Source: Pseudomonadota bacterium
Lineage (GTDB): Bacteria; Pseudomonadota; Alphaproteobacteria; Reyranellales; Reyranellaceae
Assembly (NCBI GenBank): GCA_020160955.1
Contig: JAIUOX010000040.1
Coordinates: forward strand, 1-39,087
Reading direction: 5' to 3'
Length of the DNA stretch: 39,087 nucleotides
Shown here: positions 30,622 to 39,087 of the stretch, piece after piece
How the letters are laid out: each line of letters begins with the position of its first letter
How positions within the stretch are numbered: position 1 is the first letter of the stretch
Program-made: the position numbers and the translations under genes
The notes under the pieces: generated by a model
The model's database searches: none
Seen by the model: the letters and a program-made list of their open reading frames with translations, nothing else
What the model was told of the DNA's origin: nothing

Positions 30622-31262
30622 GAAACAGCCCGCTTCTGGCCGGGCCGCGGCGGTGTCGCCGGCAGCAGCCGGTCGATCGCCTTGATCCAGACCTCCCGCG
30701 CCTCCTCGACCGACAGGCCGCTGAAGTTGCGCATGCGGGCCCAGCTCTCGAAATCGATCAGGCTGTCGATGGCGAGCACCGCCTGGCGACGCTCGACGGG
30801 GTCGAGCGTCGAGAGTTCCGCGTCGTACATCAGCTCGATGCGCCGCAGGATCGCCTGGCGCACCCGCCCGATGCGGTCCTTGAGCTCCGCCGAATCGCCC
30901 TGGTTGGCGACCAGCGCCCGCCACAGCGGCAGCCATTGCTCGCAGATCCAGGCCCGCGTCTCGACGTGCGACCGGATGCGCGCGGCGCGGTCGCCCTCGA
31001 TGTCGCGGGCCACCGCCTGGGCCGTGCCCTGGGTGAAGGCGTAGTCGGTCGCCGCCACCCGCAACGCGTGGAGGTCGGGAAAGCGCTCGAACACCGATCG
31101 GACGGAATAGCCGGCGCGCTCGGCGATCGCCGTCGCGGTCGGGATTTCCTGTCGTTCCCGCAACAGCGCGAGGTAGGCCTCCACGATCAGCTGCTTGGTG
31201 CGCGCGCTCCGCAGGCGGCGGCCGTCGATGCGGACGGATCTCGTGGTGCGTTCTGGGGACAA
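30618..31262 (-). CDS. TetR-type regulator, array member 1
   Basis: Predicted one-component transcription regulator of 214 residues. The N-terminal helix-turn-helix spans about residues 15-65 (PTATAIAERAGYSVRSVFERF), and the all-helical C-terminal ligand/dimer domain is shared with the other three members: DYAF, RIRSHVETRA, EQWLPLWRALVANQ, SLIDFESWARMRN and KAIDRLLPATP. The start is TTG at 31262; an in-frame stop lies just before it and no ATG or GTG follows before the conserved RIDGRRLRS. No clear ribosome-binding site is seen. A 143-bp gap with an inverted repeat separates it from member 2. The ligand and target are unknown. Confidence 0.85.
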   Translation of the reverse strand: MSPERTTRSVRIDGRRLRSARTKQLIVEAYLALLRERQEIPTATAIAERAGYSVRSVFERFPDLHALRVAATDYAFTQGTAQAVARDIEGDRAARIRSHVETRAWICEQWLPLWRALVANQGDSAELKDRIGRVRQAILRRIELMYDAELSTLDPVERRQAVLAIDSLIDFESWARMRNFSGLSVEEAREVWIKAIDRLLPATPPRPGQKRAVS

Positions 31263-31326
31263 TTCGGTTCACGGCGCGGGCTGGGTTGCGGGACGCGGAC
31301 AGGAAACCGCGCCACGCGACCATATC

Positions 31327-31362
31327 ACTGCAAATTGTGAACGCTAAGGAGACAATTGCAGT
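31327..31362. promoter_or_regulatory. ACTGCA/TGCAGT inverted repeat upstream of TetR member 1
   Basis: ACTGCAA (31327-31333) and TTGCAGT (31356-31362) are perfect 7-bp arms 22 bp apart. With one indel the similarity extends inwards to 11-12 bp (AATTGT on each side). It lies 65-100 bp before the member 1 start codon. The same core arms, 22 bp apart, occur before member 4. Best reading: an operator for one or more of the array proteins. Confidence 0.5.
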
Positions 31363-31387
31363 ATGGGGCCGTGAAACCTTGAGACGG

Positions 31388-31405
31388 CCGGGCGGTGACG
31401 CCCGG
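31388..31405 (-). terminator. GC-rich hairpin after TetR member 2
   Basis: A 7-bp stem (31388-31394 with 31399-31405) with a 4-nt loop lies directly beyond the stop codon of member 2. No T-tract follows, so it may be only a transcript-end stem and not a full terminator. Confidence 0.3.
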
Positions 31406-32125
31406 TCAGGCGGGCATCGCGGCCGGCACCGGCGTCGCCGGCAGCAACCGGTCGATGGCCGCCCGCCAGGTCGCGCAGGCATCGGCGACCGAAAGCCCGA
31501 AGAACTCGCGCATGCGGGCCCAGCTGTCGACCTCGGTCAGTGCCTCGAGGACGATCAGCAGCTGGCGCCTGTCCGGCGCCTCGAGGGACGCCAGTTCGGG
31601 CGCGTACATGGCTTCCAGTCGCGCGACGTTGCGCGTCCGCGCCGCCTCGATCCGGTGGCGGAATTCCGGCGCGTCGCCGCGATTGGCCAGCAGCGCGCGC
31701 CACAGCGGCAGCCAGCGCTCGCAGGTCTGAGCCCTGCCCTCGACCTGGGCCGAGATGCGGCAGGCGCGGTCGCCGTCGCGCCCGCGCGGCGGCGACAGCG
31801 CCACGGCCTGGACCAGCGCGTAGTCGATCGCCGCCAGCTGCAGGGCCTGGAGGTCGTGGAAGCGCTCGAACACCGAGCGGACCGAGTAGCCGGCCCGGCC
31901 GGCGATCTCGGCCGCGGTGGGCAGGCGGGGTGCAGTCTCGACGGCGAGCGCGAGGTAGGCCTCGATGATCAGCTGCCGGGTGCGCTCGCTGCGCAGGCGC
32001 CGACCATCGATACGAAGCGGGCTGAGCGTCGTCGCCTCCGTCGCGCTAGCGGCTCGCGGCCGGTGCGACCGGCAAGAGCCGGTCGATGGCGCTGACCCAG
32101 ACCGCGCACGCCTCCTCGAAGCCAA
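31406..32125 (-). CDS. TetR-type regulator, array member 2 (start uncertain)
   Basis: Paralogue of its neighbours: RIDGRRLRSERTRQLIIEAY, then the helix-turn-helix IAGRAGYSVRSVFERFHDL, ERWLPLWRALLANRG, WARMREFFGLS and AAIDRLLPATP. The only standard start codon in frame before the conserved region is TTG at 32125, giving 239 residues and an 80-bp overlap with member 3. The other members have 209-214 residues. A perfect GGAGG (32035-32039) lies 5 nt before an ACG at 32029, and starting there would give 207 residues. Either a non-standard start is used, an ATG has mutated to ACG, or the long form is made. Ligand and target are unknown. Confidence 0.8.
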   Translation of the reverse strand: MASRRRARSGSAPSTGSCRSHRPRAASATEATTLSPLRIDGRRLRSERTRQLIIEAYLALAVETAPRLPTAAEIAGRAGYSVRSVFERFHDLQALQLAAIDYALVQAVALSPPRGRDGDRACRISAQVEGRAQTCERWLPLWRALLANRGDAPEFRHRIEAARTRNVARLEAMYAPELASLEAPDRRQLLIVLEALTEVDSWARMREFFGLSVADACATWRAAIDRLLPATPVPAAMPA

Positions 32126-32675
32126 GCCCGTGATGCTCGCGCATGCGGCCCCAGCTTTCGAAGTCGATCAGCGCCTCGAGGATGATCAGGGCGTCGCGGC
32201 GCTCCGCCTCGGACATCGCCCCGAGTTCCGGCGCATACATCAGCCGGATGCGCGCCAGCACGACCTGGCGCATGGCCAACAGGCGGTCGCGCAGCTGCGA
32301 CAGCCTCGCCTGGTTGATCATCACGACGCGCCACAGCGGCAGCCAGCGTTCGCAGACCTGTGCCCGGGTCTCGACGTGCGAGCGGATGCGGGCCATGCGG
32401 TCGCCGTCGACGCCGCGCGGGGTCGCCTGCGCCTCGGCCGTGGCGAAGGCATGGTCGACCGTCGCGAGGCTGAGCGCCGCGAGATCGGTGAAGCGCTCGA
32501 ACACGAGGCGGGTCGAGATGCCGGCACGGGCCGCGATCTTCGCCGCGGTGGGAATCTCGGGAAGCTCGCGCAGGAGGTCGATGTACGCCTCCATGATCAG
32601 GACCCGCGTGCGCTCGCTGCGCAGGCGCCGGCCGTCGGGACGCGCCGCCGGAACGGCGTTCGGCGGGGCGCTCAT
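32046..32675 (-). CDS. TetR-type regulator, array member 3
   Basis: 209-residue paralogue with the same N-terminal DGRRLRSERT and C-terminal ERWLPLWRVVMINQ, FESWGRMREHHGL, EEACAVWVSAIDRLLP. Its recognition helix differs from the others: GISTRLVFERFTDL instead of GYSVRSVFERF-DL, so it may read a different operator or bind as a heterodimer. The ATG at 32675 overlaps the stop codon of member 4 (ATGA), so translation is probably coupled. Ligand and target are unknown. Confidence 0.88.
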   Translation of the reverse strand: MSAPPNAVPAARPDGRRLRSERTRVLIMEAYIDLLRELPEIPTAAKIAARAGISTRLVFERFTDLAALSLATVDHAFATAEAQATPRGVDGDRMARIRSHVETRAQVCERWLPLWRVVMINQARLSQLRDRLLAMRQVVLARIRLMYAPELGAMSEAERRDALIILEALIDFESWGRMREHHGLGFEEACAVWVSAIDRLLPVAPAASR

Positions 32676-33301
32676 GGCATCTCCGGGGTGGCGGGCAGCA
32701 GGCGGTCGACGGCCCGGATCCAGACGCCGCAGGCCTCTTCGAAGGACAGCCCGTGCAGTTCGCGCATGCGCGCCCAGCTCTCGATGTCGGTGATCGCCTC
32801 GAGCGCGATCAGCAGGTGTTGCCGCTCGCGCTCGGGCAGCGCCGACAGCTCGGGCCGGTACATCATTTCCAGCCGCTGCATGGTGCGTTCGCGGGCCAGC
32901 CGGATGCGCGGTCGCAGTTCCTCGTCCTGGTCGGCCGAGTACAGCAGGACCCGCCACAGCGAGATGCCGCGCTCGCAGGTCCCTGCCCGGGTCTCGACCT
33001 GGGAGCGGATGCGGGCCTGCCGGTCGCCGTCGACATGGCGCGGCGGCGCCAGCGCGGCGGCCTGCGCCAGCTGGTAGTCGGCGGCGGCGGCCCGCAGCTT
33101 CTTGAGATCCGGAAAACGTTCGAAGATCGAGCGCACGGAGTAACCGGCGCGCTCGGCGATCCGGGCGGCGGTCGGCATCGGCGTCGAGGGGTTGTCCCGC
33201 ACCAGCGCAAGGAAGGCCTCGATGATCAACTGCTTCGTGCGCTCGCTGCGCAGGCGACGGCCGTCGATCCGGGCACTACGGGTATCGGAAGGGGCGGACA
33301 C
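32672..33301 (-). CDS. TetR-type regulator, array member 4 (first in transcript)
   Basis: 209-residue paralogue at the promoter end of the array. It shows RIDGRRLRSERTKQLIIEAF, the helix-turn-helix IAERAGYSVRSIFERFPDL, RIRSQVETRAGTCERGISLWR and WARMRELHGLSFEEACGVW. In it the WLPLWR motif of the other three reads GISLWR. The GTG at 33301 is chosen: GGAGAA lies about 10 nt upstream, the length equals member 3, and the open frame further upstream is antisense to the aminotransferase. It overlaps member 3 by 4 bp. The AT-rich gap upstream carries an inverted repeat centred on a likely -10 box. Confidence 0.88.
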   Translation of the reverse strand: MSAPSDTRSARIDGRRLRSERTKQLIIEAFLALVRDNPSTPMPTAARIAERAGYSVRSIFERFPDLKKLRAAAADYQLAQAAALAPPRHVDGDRQARIRSQVETRAGTCERGISLWRVLLYSADQDEELRPRIRLARERTMQRLEMMYRPELSALPERERQHLLIALEAITDIESWARMRELHGLSFEEACGVWIRAVDRLLPATPEMP

Positions 33302-33340
33302 TCTCGACGCTTCTCCGGGCACCGATTCGCATCGGCACGA

Positions 33341-33378
33341 TGACTGCAGAAAATATTTTAGCAATCCAAATGCAGTCA
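33341..33378. promoter_or_regulatory. TGACTGCA/TGCAGTCA inverted repeat and likely promoter of the TetR array
   Basis: Perfect 8-bp arms (33341-33348 and 33371-33378) lie 22 bp apart, about 40-77 bp before the GTG of member 4. Between them is the 10-bp palindrome AAAATATTTT (33350-33359). On the minus strand TAAAAT (33355-33360) sits at the dyad centre and is a good -10 candidate; no clear -35 was found. A repressor bound here would block transcription, as in TetR autoregulation. Confidence 0.5.
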
Positions 33379-33458
33379 GTACACCTTTCCCATAGCACGG
33401 AACGAGGAAAACCCCACTCTCCGTAACCAGTTGAAGAACATCGATTAATACGCTGATT

Positions 33459-34625
33459 TTATTTGGTAAAATGCTTTGACAGCCGTTCGACCGCCTGTTC
33501 GAGGGTGCTGTCGTGCTTGCAGAAGCAGAAGCGGGCGAGATGCCGGGGCGCTGCATCGACCGTGTCGTAGAAGGCGCTGACCGGCACCGCCGTGACGCCC
33601 GCCTCCACCGTGATGTGGCGGCAGAAGTCCTCGTCGGTGCCATTGAATCCGAGCGGACGGAAGTCGGTGGTGACGAAGTACGTGCCGTGAGCCGGCAGGA
33701 CGTCGAAGCCGATCTTCTCCAGCGCGTTCGCCAGGAAATCGCGCTTGGTCTGCATGTCGGACGCCAGGGTCGAGAAGTAGGCATCGTCAAGACGCAGTCC
33801 CGTCGCCGCCCCCCACTGCAAATTGGGTGGCGTGGTGAAGGTCATGAACTGGTGCGTCTTGGCGATCGACTTCATGACCTCGCGTGACGCCGTCACGTAG
33901 CCGACCTTCCAGCCGGTCAGGCTGAAGCTCTTGCCGGCCGAGCCGATCCGCACCGCTCGGTCGCGCATCCCCGGCAGGCCCATCATCGACACGTGCCGAC
34001 GGCCGTCGAAGATGATGTGCTCGTAGACCTCGTCGCAGACCGCGTAGGCGTCGTGCTGGCGGCACAGGCCGGCGATGAACTCCAGTTCCTCGCGGTCGAA
34101 CACCTTCGAGCAGGGGTTCATCGGCGTGTTGAACAGGATCAGCTTGGTGCGCGGCCCGAACGCCGCGGCCAGTTCCTCGCGCGGCAGGTCCCAGGCCGGC
34201 GGCTGCAGCCGGACCAGTTTCGGGATGCCGCCGGCGCGTCGCACGATCGGCAGGTAGGAATCGTAGAGCGGCTCGACGAGGACGACCTCGTCGCCCGGCT
34301 CGATCAGGCCGAACAGGCAATCGGCCAGCGCCTCGGTCGCGCCCGACGTGACCAGCACCTCGCTCTGCCAGTCGATGTCCAGCCCCTGGAACCGCTTGGC
34401 GTGCTCGGCCACCGCCTGGCGCAGTTCCGGCAGTCCCATCATCGGCGGGTACTGGTTGTGGCCCTCGAGCAGGAACGTCGCGGCGGCGGCGCGCACCGCC
34501 TCGGGCCCCTTGTCGTCGGGAAAGCCCTGCCCGAGGTTCACCGACTGGTGCTCGCGCGCCAGCGCGGACATGACCTCGAACACGGTGGTGCCGAGGCCGG
34601 ACATCAGGGAATTGGCGGGCTTCAT
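33459..34625 (-). CDS. Class I/II pyridoxal-phosphate aminotransferase
   Basis: Fold-type I transaminase of 388 residues. Seen are VNLGQGFPDD near 29, a substrate-binding loop with NQYPPMMGLPELR near 57-69, FNTPMNPCSKVF near 165-176, CDEVYEH at 197-203, and the PLP lysine Lys232 in SAGKSFSLTGWKVGY. PPNLQWGAA and a C-terminal RFCFCK follow. The pattern fits the kynurenine/methionine/glutamine-pyruvate transaminase branch (YbdL- or DapC-like proteins), but the amino acid used cannot be fixed from sequence. It is divergent from glnB and stands alone between AT-rich gaps of 157 and 203 bp. A link with nitrogen metabolism is only suggested by position. Confidence 0.9.
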   Translation of the reverse strand: MKPANSLMSGLGTTVFEVMSALAREHQSVNLGQGFPDDKGPEAVRAAAATFLLEGHNQYPPMMGLPELRQAVAEHAKRFQGLDIDWQSEVLVTSGATEALADCLFGLIEPGDEVVLVEPLYDSYLPIVRRAGGIPKLVRLQPPAWDLPREELAAAFGPRTKLILFNTPMNPCSKVFDREELEFIAGLCRQHDAYAVCDEVYEHIIFDGRRHVSMMGLPGMRDRAVRIGSAGKSFSLTGWKVGYVTASREVMKSIAKTHQFMTFTTPPNLQWGAATGLRLDDAYFSTLASDMQTKRDFLANALEKIGFDVLPAHGTYFVTTDFRPLGFNGTDEDFCRHITVEAGVTAVPVSAFYDTVDAAPRHLARFCFCKHDSTLEQAVERLSKHFTK

Positions 34626-34742
34626 CGGGGGCGAACTCGCGTTGCTGATTGTTTGATCACAATTCTGCCGGAAAACTCAACAAATCGCCTACCGATTGGT
34701 CAGAAGCGGGCTTGGAATCACGGACCTACCTGTTGGCAACTC

Positions 34743-34755
34743 TGGCACGAACCCT

Positions 34756-34758
<3 letters not shown>
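34743..34758 (+). promoter_or_regulatory. Sigma-54 (-24/-12) promoter of glnB-glnA
   Basis: TGGCACGAACCCTGCT matches the RpoN consensus TGGCACG-N4-TTGCT with one mismatch, with GG and GC exactly 10 bp apart. The transcript would start near 34769, about 60 nt before the glnB ATG. NtrC-dependent transcription of glnBA from such a promoter is well known in alphaproteobacteria. No convincing NtrC site was recognised in the 120 bp upstream. Confidence 0.7.
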
Positions 34759-35167
<409 letters not shown>

Positions 35168-35225
35168 CCACCCCGCCTCTGGGGGCAGAGGCAGAGACTG
35201 ACAAGCAGAAAGGGAAGCACGACAG

Positions 35226-36632
35226 ATGGACGCCAAACAGGTTCTCTCGCTGATCAAGGAAAAGGACGTCAAGTTCGTCGACTTCCGGTTCACCGATCCG
35301 CGCGGCAAGTGGCAGCACACCGCCCGCATGGCCTCGGCCACGGACGAAAGCACGTTCGAAGACGGCGTCATGTTCGACGGCTCCTCGATTGGCGGCTGGA
35401 AGGCCATCAACGAGTCCGACATGATCCTGATGCCGGATCCGTCGACCGCCGTGCTCGACCCCTTCTCGGCCCAGACCACGCTGATCATCAGCTGCGACGT
35501 CGTCGAGCCCTCGACCGGCCAGCTCTACGCGCGTTGCCCGCGCTCGACGGCCAAGCGCGCCGAGGCCTTCCTGAAGTCCTCGGGCGTCGGCGACACCGCC
35601 GTGTTCGGCCCCGAGCTCGAATTCTTCGTGTTCGATGACGTCCGCTTCGACGTCCAGATGGGCGGCAGCTTCTTCAAGATCCAGTCGTCCGAGTCGCCGT
35701 GGAACAGCGGCGCCGAGTACGAAGGCGGCAACATGGGCCACCGTCCGGGCGTCAAGGGCGGCTACTTCCCGGTCCAGCCGGTCGACTCGCACAACGACCT
35801 GCGCGCCGAGATGATGTCGGTCTGCACCGAGATGGGCCTGGTGATGGAAATCCACCACCACGAGGTCGCCCCGGCTCAGAACGAGCTCGGCTTCCGCTTC
35901 GACACGCTCGTCAAGACCGCCGACAACGTGCAGAAGTACAAGTACACCCTGCACAACGTCGCCCACAGCTACGGCAAGACGCTGACCTTCATGCCGAAGC
36001 CGCTGTACGGCGACAACGGCTCGGGCATGCACACCCACCAGTCGATCTGGAAGGACAACAAGCCGCTGTTCGCCGGTTCGGGCTACGCCGACCTGTCGGA
36101 GACGGCGCTGTACTACATCGGCGGCATCATCAAGCACGCCAAGGCGCTGAACGCCTTCTGCAACGCCAGCACCAACTCCTACAAGCGCGTCATCCCGGGC
36201 TTCGAGGCGCCGGTGCTGCTGGCCTACTCGTCGCGCAACCGCTCGGCCTCGTGCCGCATCCCCTACTCGGCCTCGCCGAAGGGCAAGCGCGTCGAGGTCC
36301 GCTTCCCGGACCCGTCGGCCAACCCGTACCTCGCCTTCGCGGCGATGCTGATGGCCGGCATCGACGGCATCCAGAACAAGATCCACCCGGGCGACCCGAT
36401 GGACAAGAACCTGTACGACCTGCCGCCGGAAGAGCTGACCAAGGTCCCGACCGTGGCCGGCTCGCTGCGCGAGGCGCTCAACGCGCTCGACGCCGACCGC
36501 TCGTTCCTCACCAAGGGCGGCGTGTTCACCGACGACCAGATCGACGCCTACATGGAGCTCAAGTGGGAAGAGGTCTACAACTGGGAACACCAGCCGGCCC
36601 CGGTCGAGTACAAGATGTACTACTCGATCTGA
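35226..36632 (+). CDS. glnA: Glutamine synthetase type I
   Basis: Makes glutamine from glutamate, ammonia and ATP; a dodecamer in the cytosol. The 468-residue protein shows FDGSSIGGW at 50-58, the metal-binding segments [11 protein letters not shown] and [12 protein letters not shown], the latch [12 protein letters not shown] near 318-329, and NRSASCRIP. The adenylylation site Tyr397 lies in [12 protein letters not shown], so it is the beta-type enzyme regulated by GlnE. The length equals that of E. coli. GGGAAG lies about 8 nt before the ATG. It follows glnB and ends in a strong terminator. Confidence 0.98.
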   Translation: MDAKQVLSLIKEKDVKFVDFRFTDPRGKWQHTARMASATDESTFEDGVMFDGSSIGGWKAINESDMILMPDPSTAVLDPFSAQTTLIISCDVVEPSTGQLYARCPRSTAKRAEAFLKSSGVGDTAVFGPELEFFVFDDVRFDVQMGGSFFKIQSSESPWNSGAEYEGGNMGHRPGVKGGYFPVQPVDSHNDLRAEMMSVCTEMGLVMEIHHHEVAPAQNELGFRFDTLVKTADNVQKYKYTLHNVAHSYGKTLTFMPKPLYGDNGSGMHTHQSIWKDNKPLFAGSGYADLSETALYYIGGIIKHAKALNAFCNASTNSYKRVIPGFEAPVLLAYSSRNRSASCRIPYSASPKGKRVEVRFPDPSANPYLAFAAMLMAGIDGIQNKIHPGDPMDKNLYDLPPEELTKVPTVAGSLREALNALDADRSFLTKGGVFTDDQIDAYMELKWEEVYNWEHQPAPVEYKMYYSI

Positions 36633-36656
36633 TCGAGCCGATCTTTCGATGCGTGG

Positions 36657-36689
36657 AAGGGCCTGCGAAAGCAGGCCCTTCTTCTTTTT
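36657..36689 (+). terminator. Intrinsic terminator of glnBA
   Basis: A perfect 10-bp stem (36657-36666 with 36671-36680) with a GAAA tetraloop is followed by CTTCTTTTT. It lies 24 bp beyond the glnA stop codon, and a second pyrimidine-rich run follows within 20 bp. Confidence 0.9.
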
Positions 36690-36746
36690 GCGCCCCCTTC
36701 TTCTTTTCGAAGCATCGTGCAAGTCTCGCCGGCCACGGAGGAACGC

Positions 36747-37609
36747 ATGAGCTGGATGGACGAGGCGATGAAGGACCTGCAGCCCTGGATCGGGCGGGTG
36801 CGCACGGTCGAGGACGATATCGGGCTGATGGCGGTGCGCCGCGCCGCCGGCACCTTCAACCTCGATCCCGCCGCCTTCCAGCGCGGCACCGAGCTGCCGC
36901 CGCACTGGTTCGGCCTGTTCTTCGCCGAGACCGTGCGCCAGGACCAGATCGGCCCGGACGGCCATCCCAACAAGGGCGTCGTGCTGCCGCCGATCCCGAT
37001 GCCCCGCCGCATGGGCGCCGGCCGCCGCGTCAAGATCATGGGCAACCTCAGGGCCGGCGAGCCGGCGGTGAAGAAGGCCGAGGTCGCCAACATCGTCCCC
37101 AAGACCGGCCGCTCCGGCGACATCTTCGTCCTGACCATGCGCCACACCATCGAGCAGCACGGCAAGACCATCGCGGTCGACGAGTTCGACGCGATCTACC
37201 GCCCCGCCGTGCCGCCGGGCCAGAAGACCACCGCGACGGTCGCCCAGCCGGCCCGCACCGACCATGCCTGGAAGGAGCGCACCGACCTCACCAACGCGCT
37301 CAACTTCCGCTACTCGGCGATCACCTGGAACGCCCACCGCATCCACTACGACGGCGACTACACGCGCAGCGAGGAAGGCTACCCTGCCCTCGTCTCCAAC
37401 GGCGGCCTGTCGATGCACCTGATGGTCGACGCCGCGCTGAAGCACGCCAAGGGCAGGCTGGCCGGCTGCAGCGCGCGGCTCGTCCACCCGCTGTGGATCG
37501 GCGACTTCATCGAGGTCCGCGGCGAGGCGCAGAACGGCGGCGCCCTGAAGATCTGGGCGGCCGACAAGAACGGCGTGCTGTGCGGCGAGATGGACCTGGA
37601 GTTCGCGGC

Positions 37610-37613
<4 letters not shown>
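36747..37613 (+). CDS. FAS1-like / MaoC-type hotdog dehydratase (acyl-CoA hydratase)
   Basis: A 288-residue protein with two hotdog folds, resembling the HTD2/mesaconyl-C4-CoA hydratase group. The N-terminal half has LPPHWFGLFF and VLPPIPMPRRMGAGRRV. The C-terminal half has the motif FRYSAITWNAHRIHYDGDYT followed by EGYPALVSNGG. Most relatives have V-H-G-P in place of VSNGG, so the active-site neighbourhood may differ. The ATG at 36747 has GGAGG 5 nt upstream; an in-frame start 10 codons earlier lacks one. It overlaps a CoA-transferase gene, suggesting the substrate is a CoA thioester of an unsaturated or hydroxylated acid. The exact substrate is unknown. Confidence 0.85.
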
Positions 37614-38809
<1,196 letters not shown>

Positions 38810-38816
38810 GGACGGC

Positions 38817-39087
38817 CTAGACCGGCTTCTCGCCCTCGATCAGCACGCGCTGCATGATGCGCGGCTCGCCTTCCGGGTAGTCGATGACCACCCGGTGCAT
38901 GGTCGCCCGGTTGTCCCAGATCACGATGTCGCCCCTGGTCCAGACGTGGCCGAAGTGGTGGCGCGGCTGGCGCGCCTCCTCGGCCAGTTCGTCGAGCAGC
39001 GCGTCGCTCTCGGCCCGCTCGAGGCCGACGATGCGGTCGAGCCGGTTGGGATTGAGGTACAGCGCCTTGCGCCCGGTCTCCGGGTGG
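38817..39087 (-). CDS. TauD/TfdA family dioxygenase (partial, C-terminal end)
   Basis: The last 90 codons of an iron(II)/2-oxoglutarate-dependent dioxygenase whose start lies beyond the right edge. Seen are TGRKALYLNPNRLDRIVGL, the strand GDIVIWDNRATMHR with the third iron-binding histidine, and the 2-oxoglutarate-binding arginine in EPRIMQRVLIEG. The gene converges on the CoA-transferase with only 7 bp between the stop codons. No terminator hairpin fits in that gap. Family substrates include taurine, 2,4-D and other acids; this one cannot be assigned. Confidence 0.9.
   Translation of the reverse strand, partial: HPETGRKALYLNPNRLDRIVGLERAESDALLDELAEEARQPRHHFGHVWTRGDIVIWDNRATMHRVVIDYPEGEPRIMQRVLIEGEKPV

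Noticed and set aside
33815..33825. ACTGCAAATTG, an 11-bp match to the left arm of the TetR member 1 dyad
   Set aside because: It lies inside the aminotransferase gene and encodes the conserved PNLQWG segment; no second arm is present, so the match is probably chance.

Overview
The window reads as chromosomal core DNA of a GC-rich alphaproteobacterium. It carries the alphaproteobacterial conserved run tig-clpP-clpX-lon-hupB-tRNA-nuoA..N-birA-coaX-rnj-mce-DUF1467, followed by proS-lolC. Supporting marks are the short (437-residue) ProS, a LolC/E-type permease, a biotin ligase without a DNA-binding domain, and glnB-glnA with a sigma-54 type promoter. A member of the Rhodospirillales or the Reyranella group is a reasonable guess, but that placement is inference from gene content and composition. 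No insertion sequence, integrase, phage gene or CRISPR array was seen, and no gene-free stretch exceeds about 280 bases.

Layout. 1-2177 (minus): proS and the 5' part of a lipoprotein-release permease that runs off the left edge. 2351-3643 (plus): an NCS2 purine-type permease set into the otherwise minus-strand block, followed by a 3' region with two terminator-like hairpins. 3918-21874 (minus): DUF1467, mce, rnj, coaX, birA and a complete, uninterrupted 14-gene complex I cluster (nuoA-N), most neighbours overlapping or within 25 bp. 21927-28876 (minus): tRNA-Asp, tRNA-Val, hupB, lon, clpX, clpP, tig and tRNA-Leu, i.e. proteostasis and nucleoid genes with recognisable promoters. 28962-30563 (minus): nnrD and tRNA-His. 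30618-33301 (minus): four tandem paralogous TetR-type regulators with a shared inverted-repeat motif in two intergenic gaps. 33459-34625 (minus): a class I aminotransferase. 34829-36632 (plus): glnB and glnA. 36747-38809 (plus): a hotdog dehydratase and a class III CoA-transferase, translationally coupled. 38817-39087 (minus): the C-terminal end of a TauD-type dioxygenase.

How the genes work together. Complex I provides NADH oxidation and proton pumping. RNase J, CoaX, BirA and Mce serve RNA turnover, CoA synthesis, biotin attachment and the methylmalonyl-CoA route. Trigger factor, ClpXP and Lon form a protein quality-control group, and lon has a heat-shock-like promoter. GlnB and GlnA are the nitrogen sensor and ammonia-assimilating enzyme.

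The least ordinary part is the four-gene TetR array at 30.6-33.3 kb. Its members are about 207-214 residues and clearly share one ancestor. Three have near-identical recognition helices. Matching ACTGCA/TGCAGT inverted repeats lie in the two gaps where an array promoter would be expected. No obvious target operon is adjacent. The rest of the window is mostly ordinary core genome with some notable promoter architecture.
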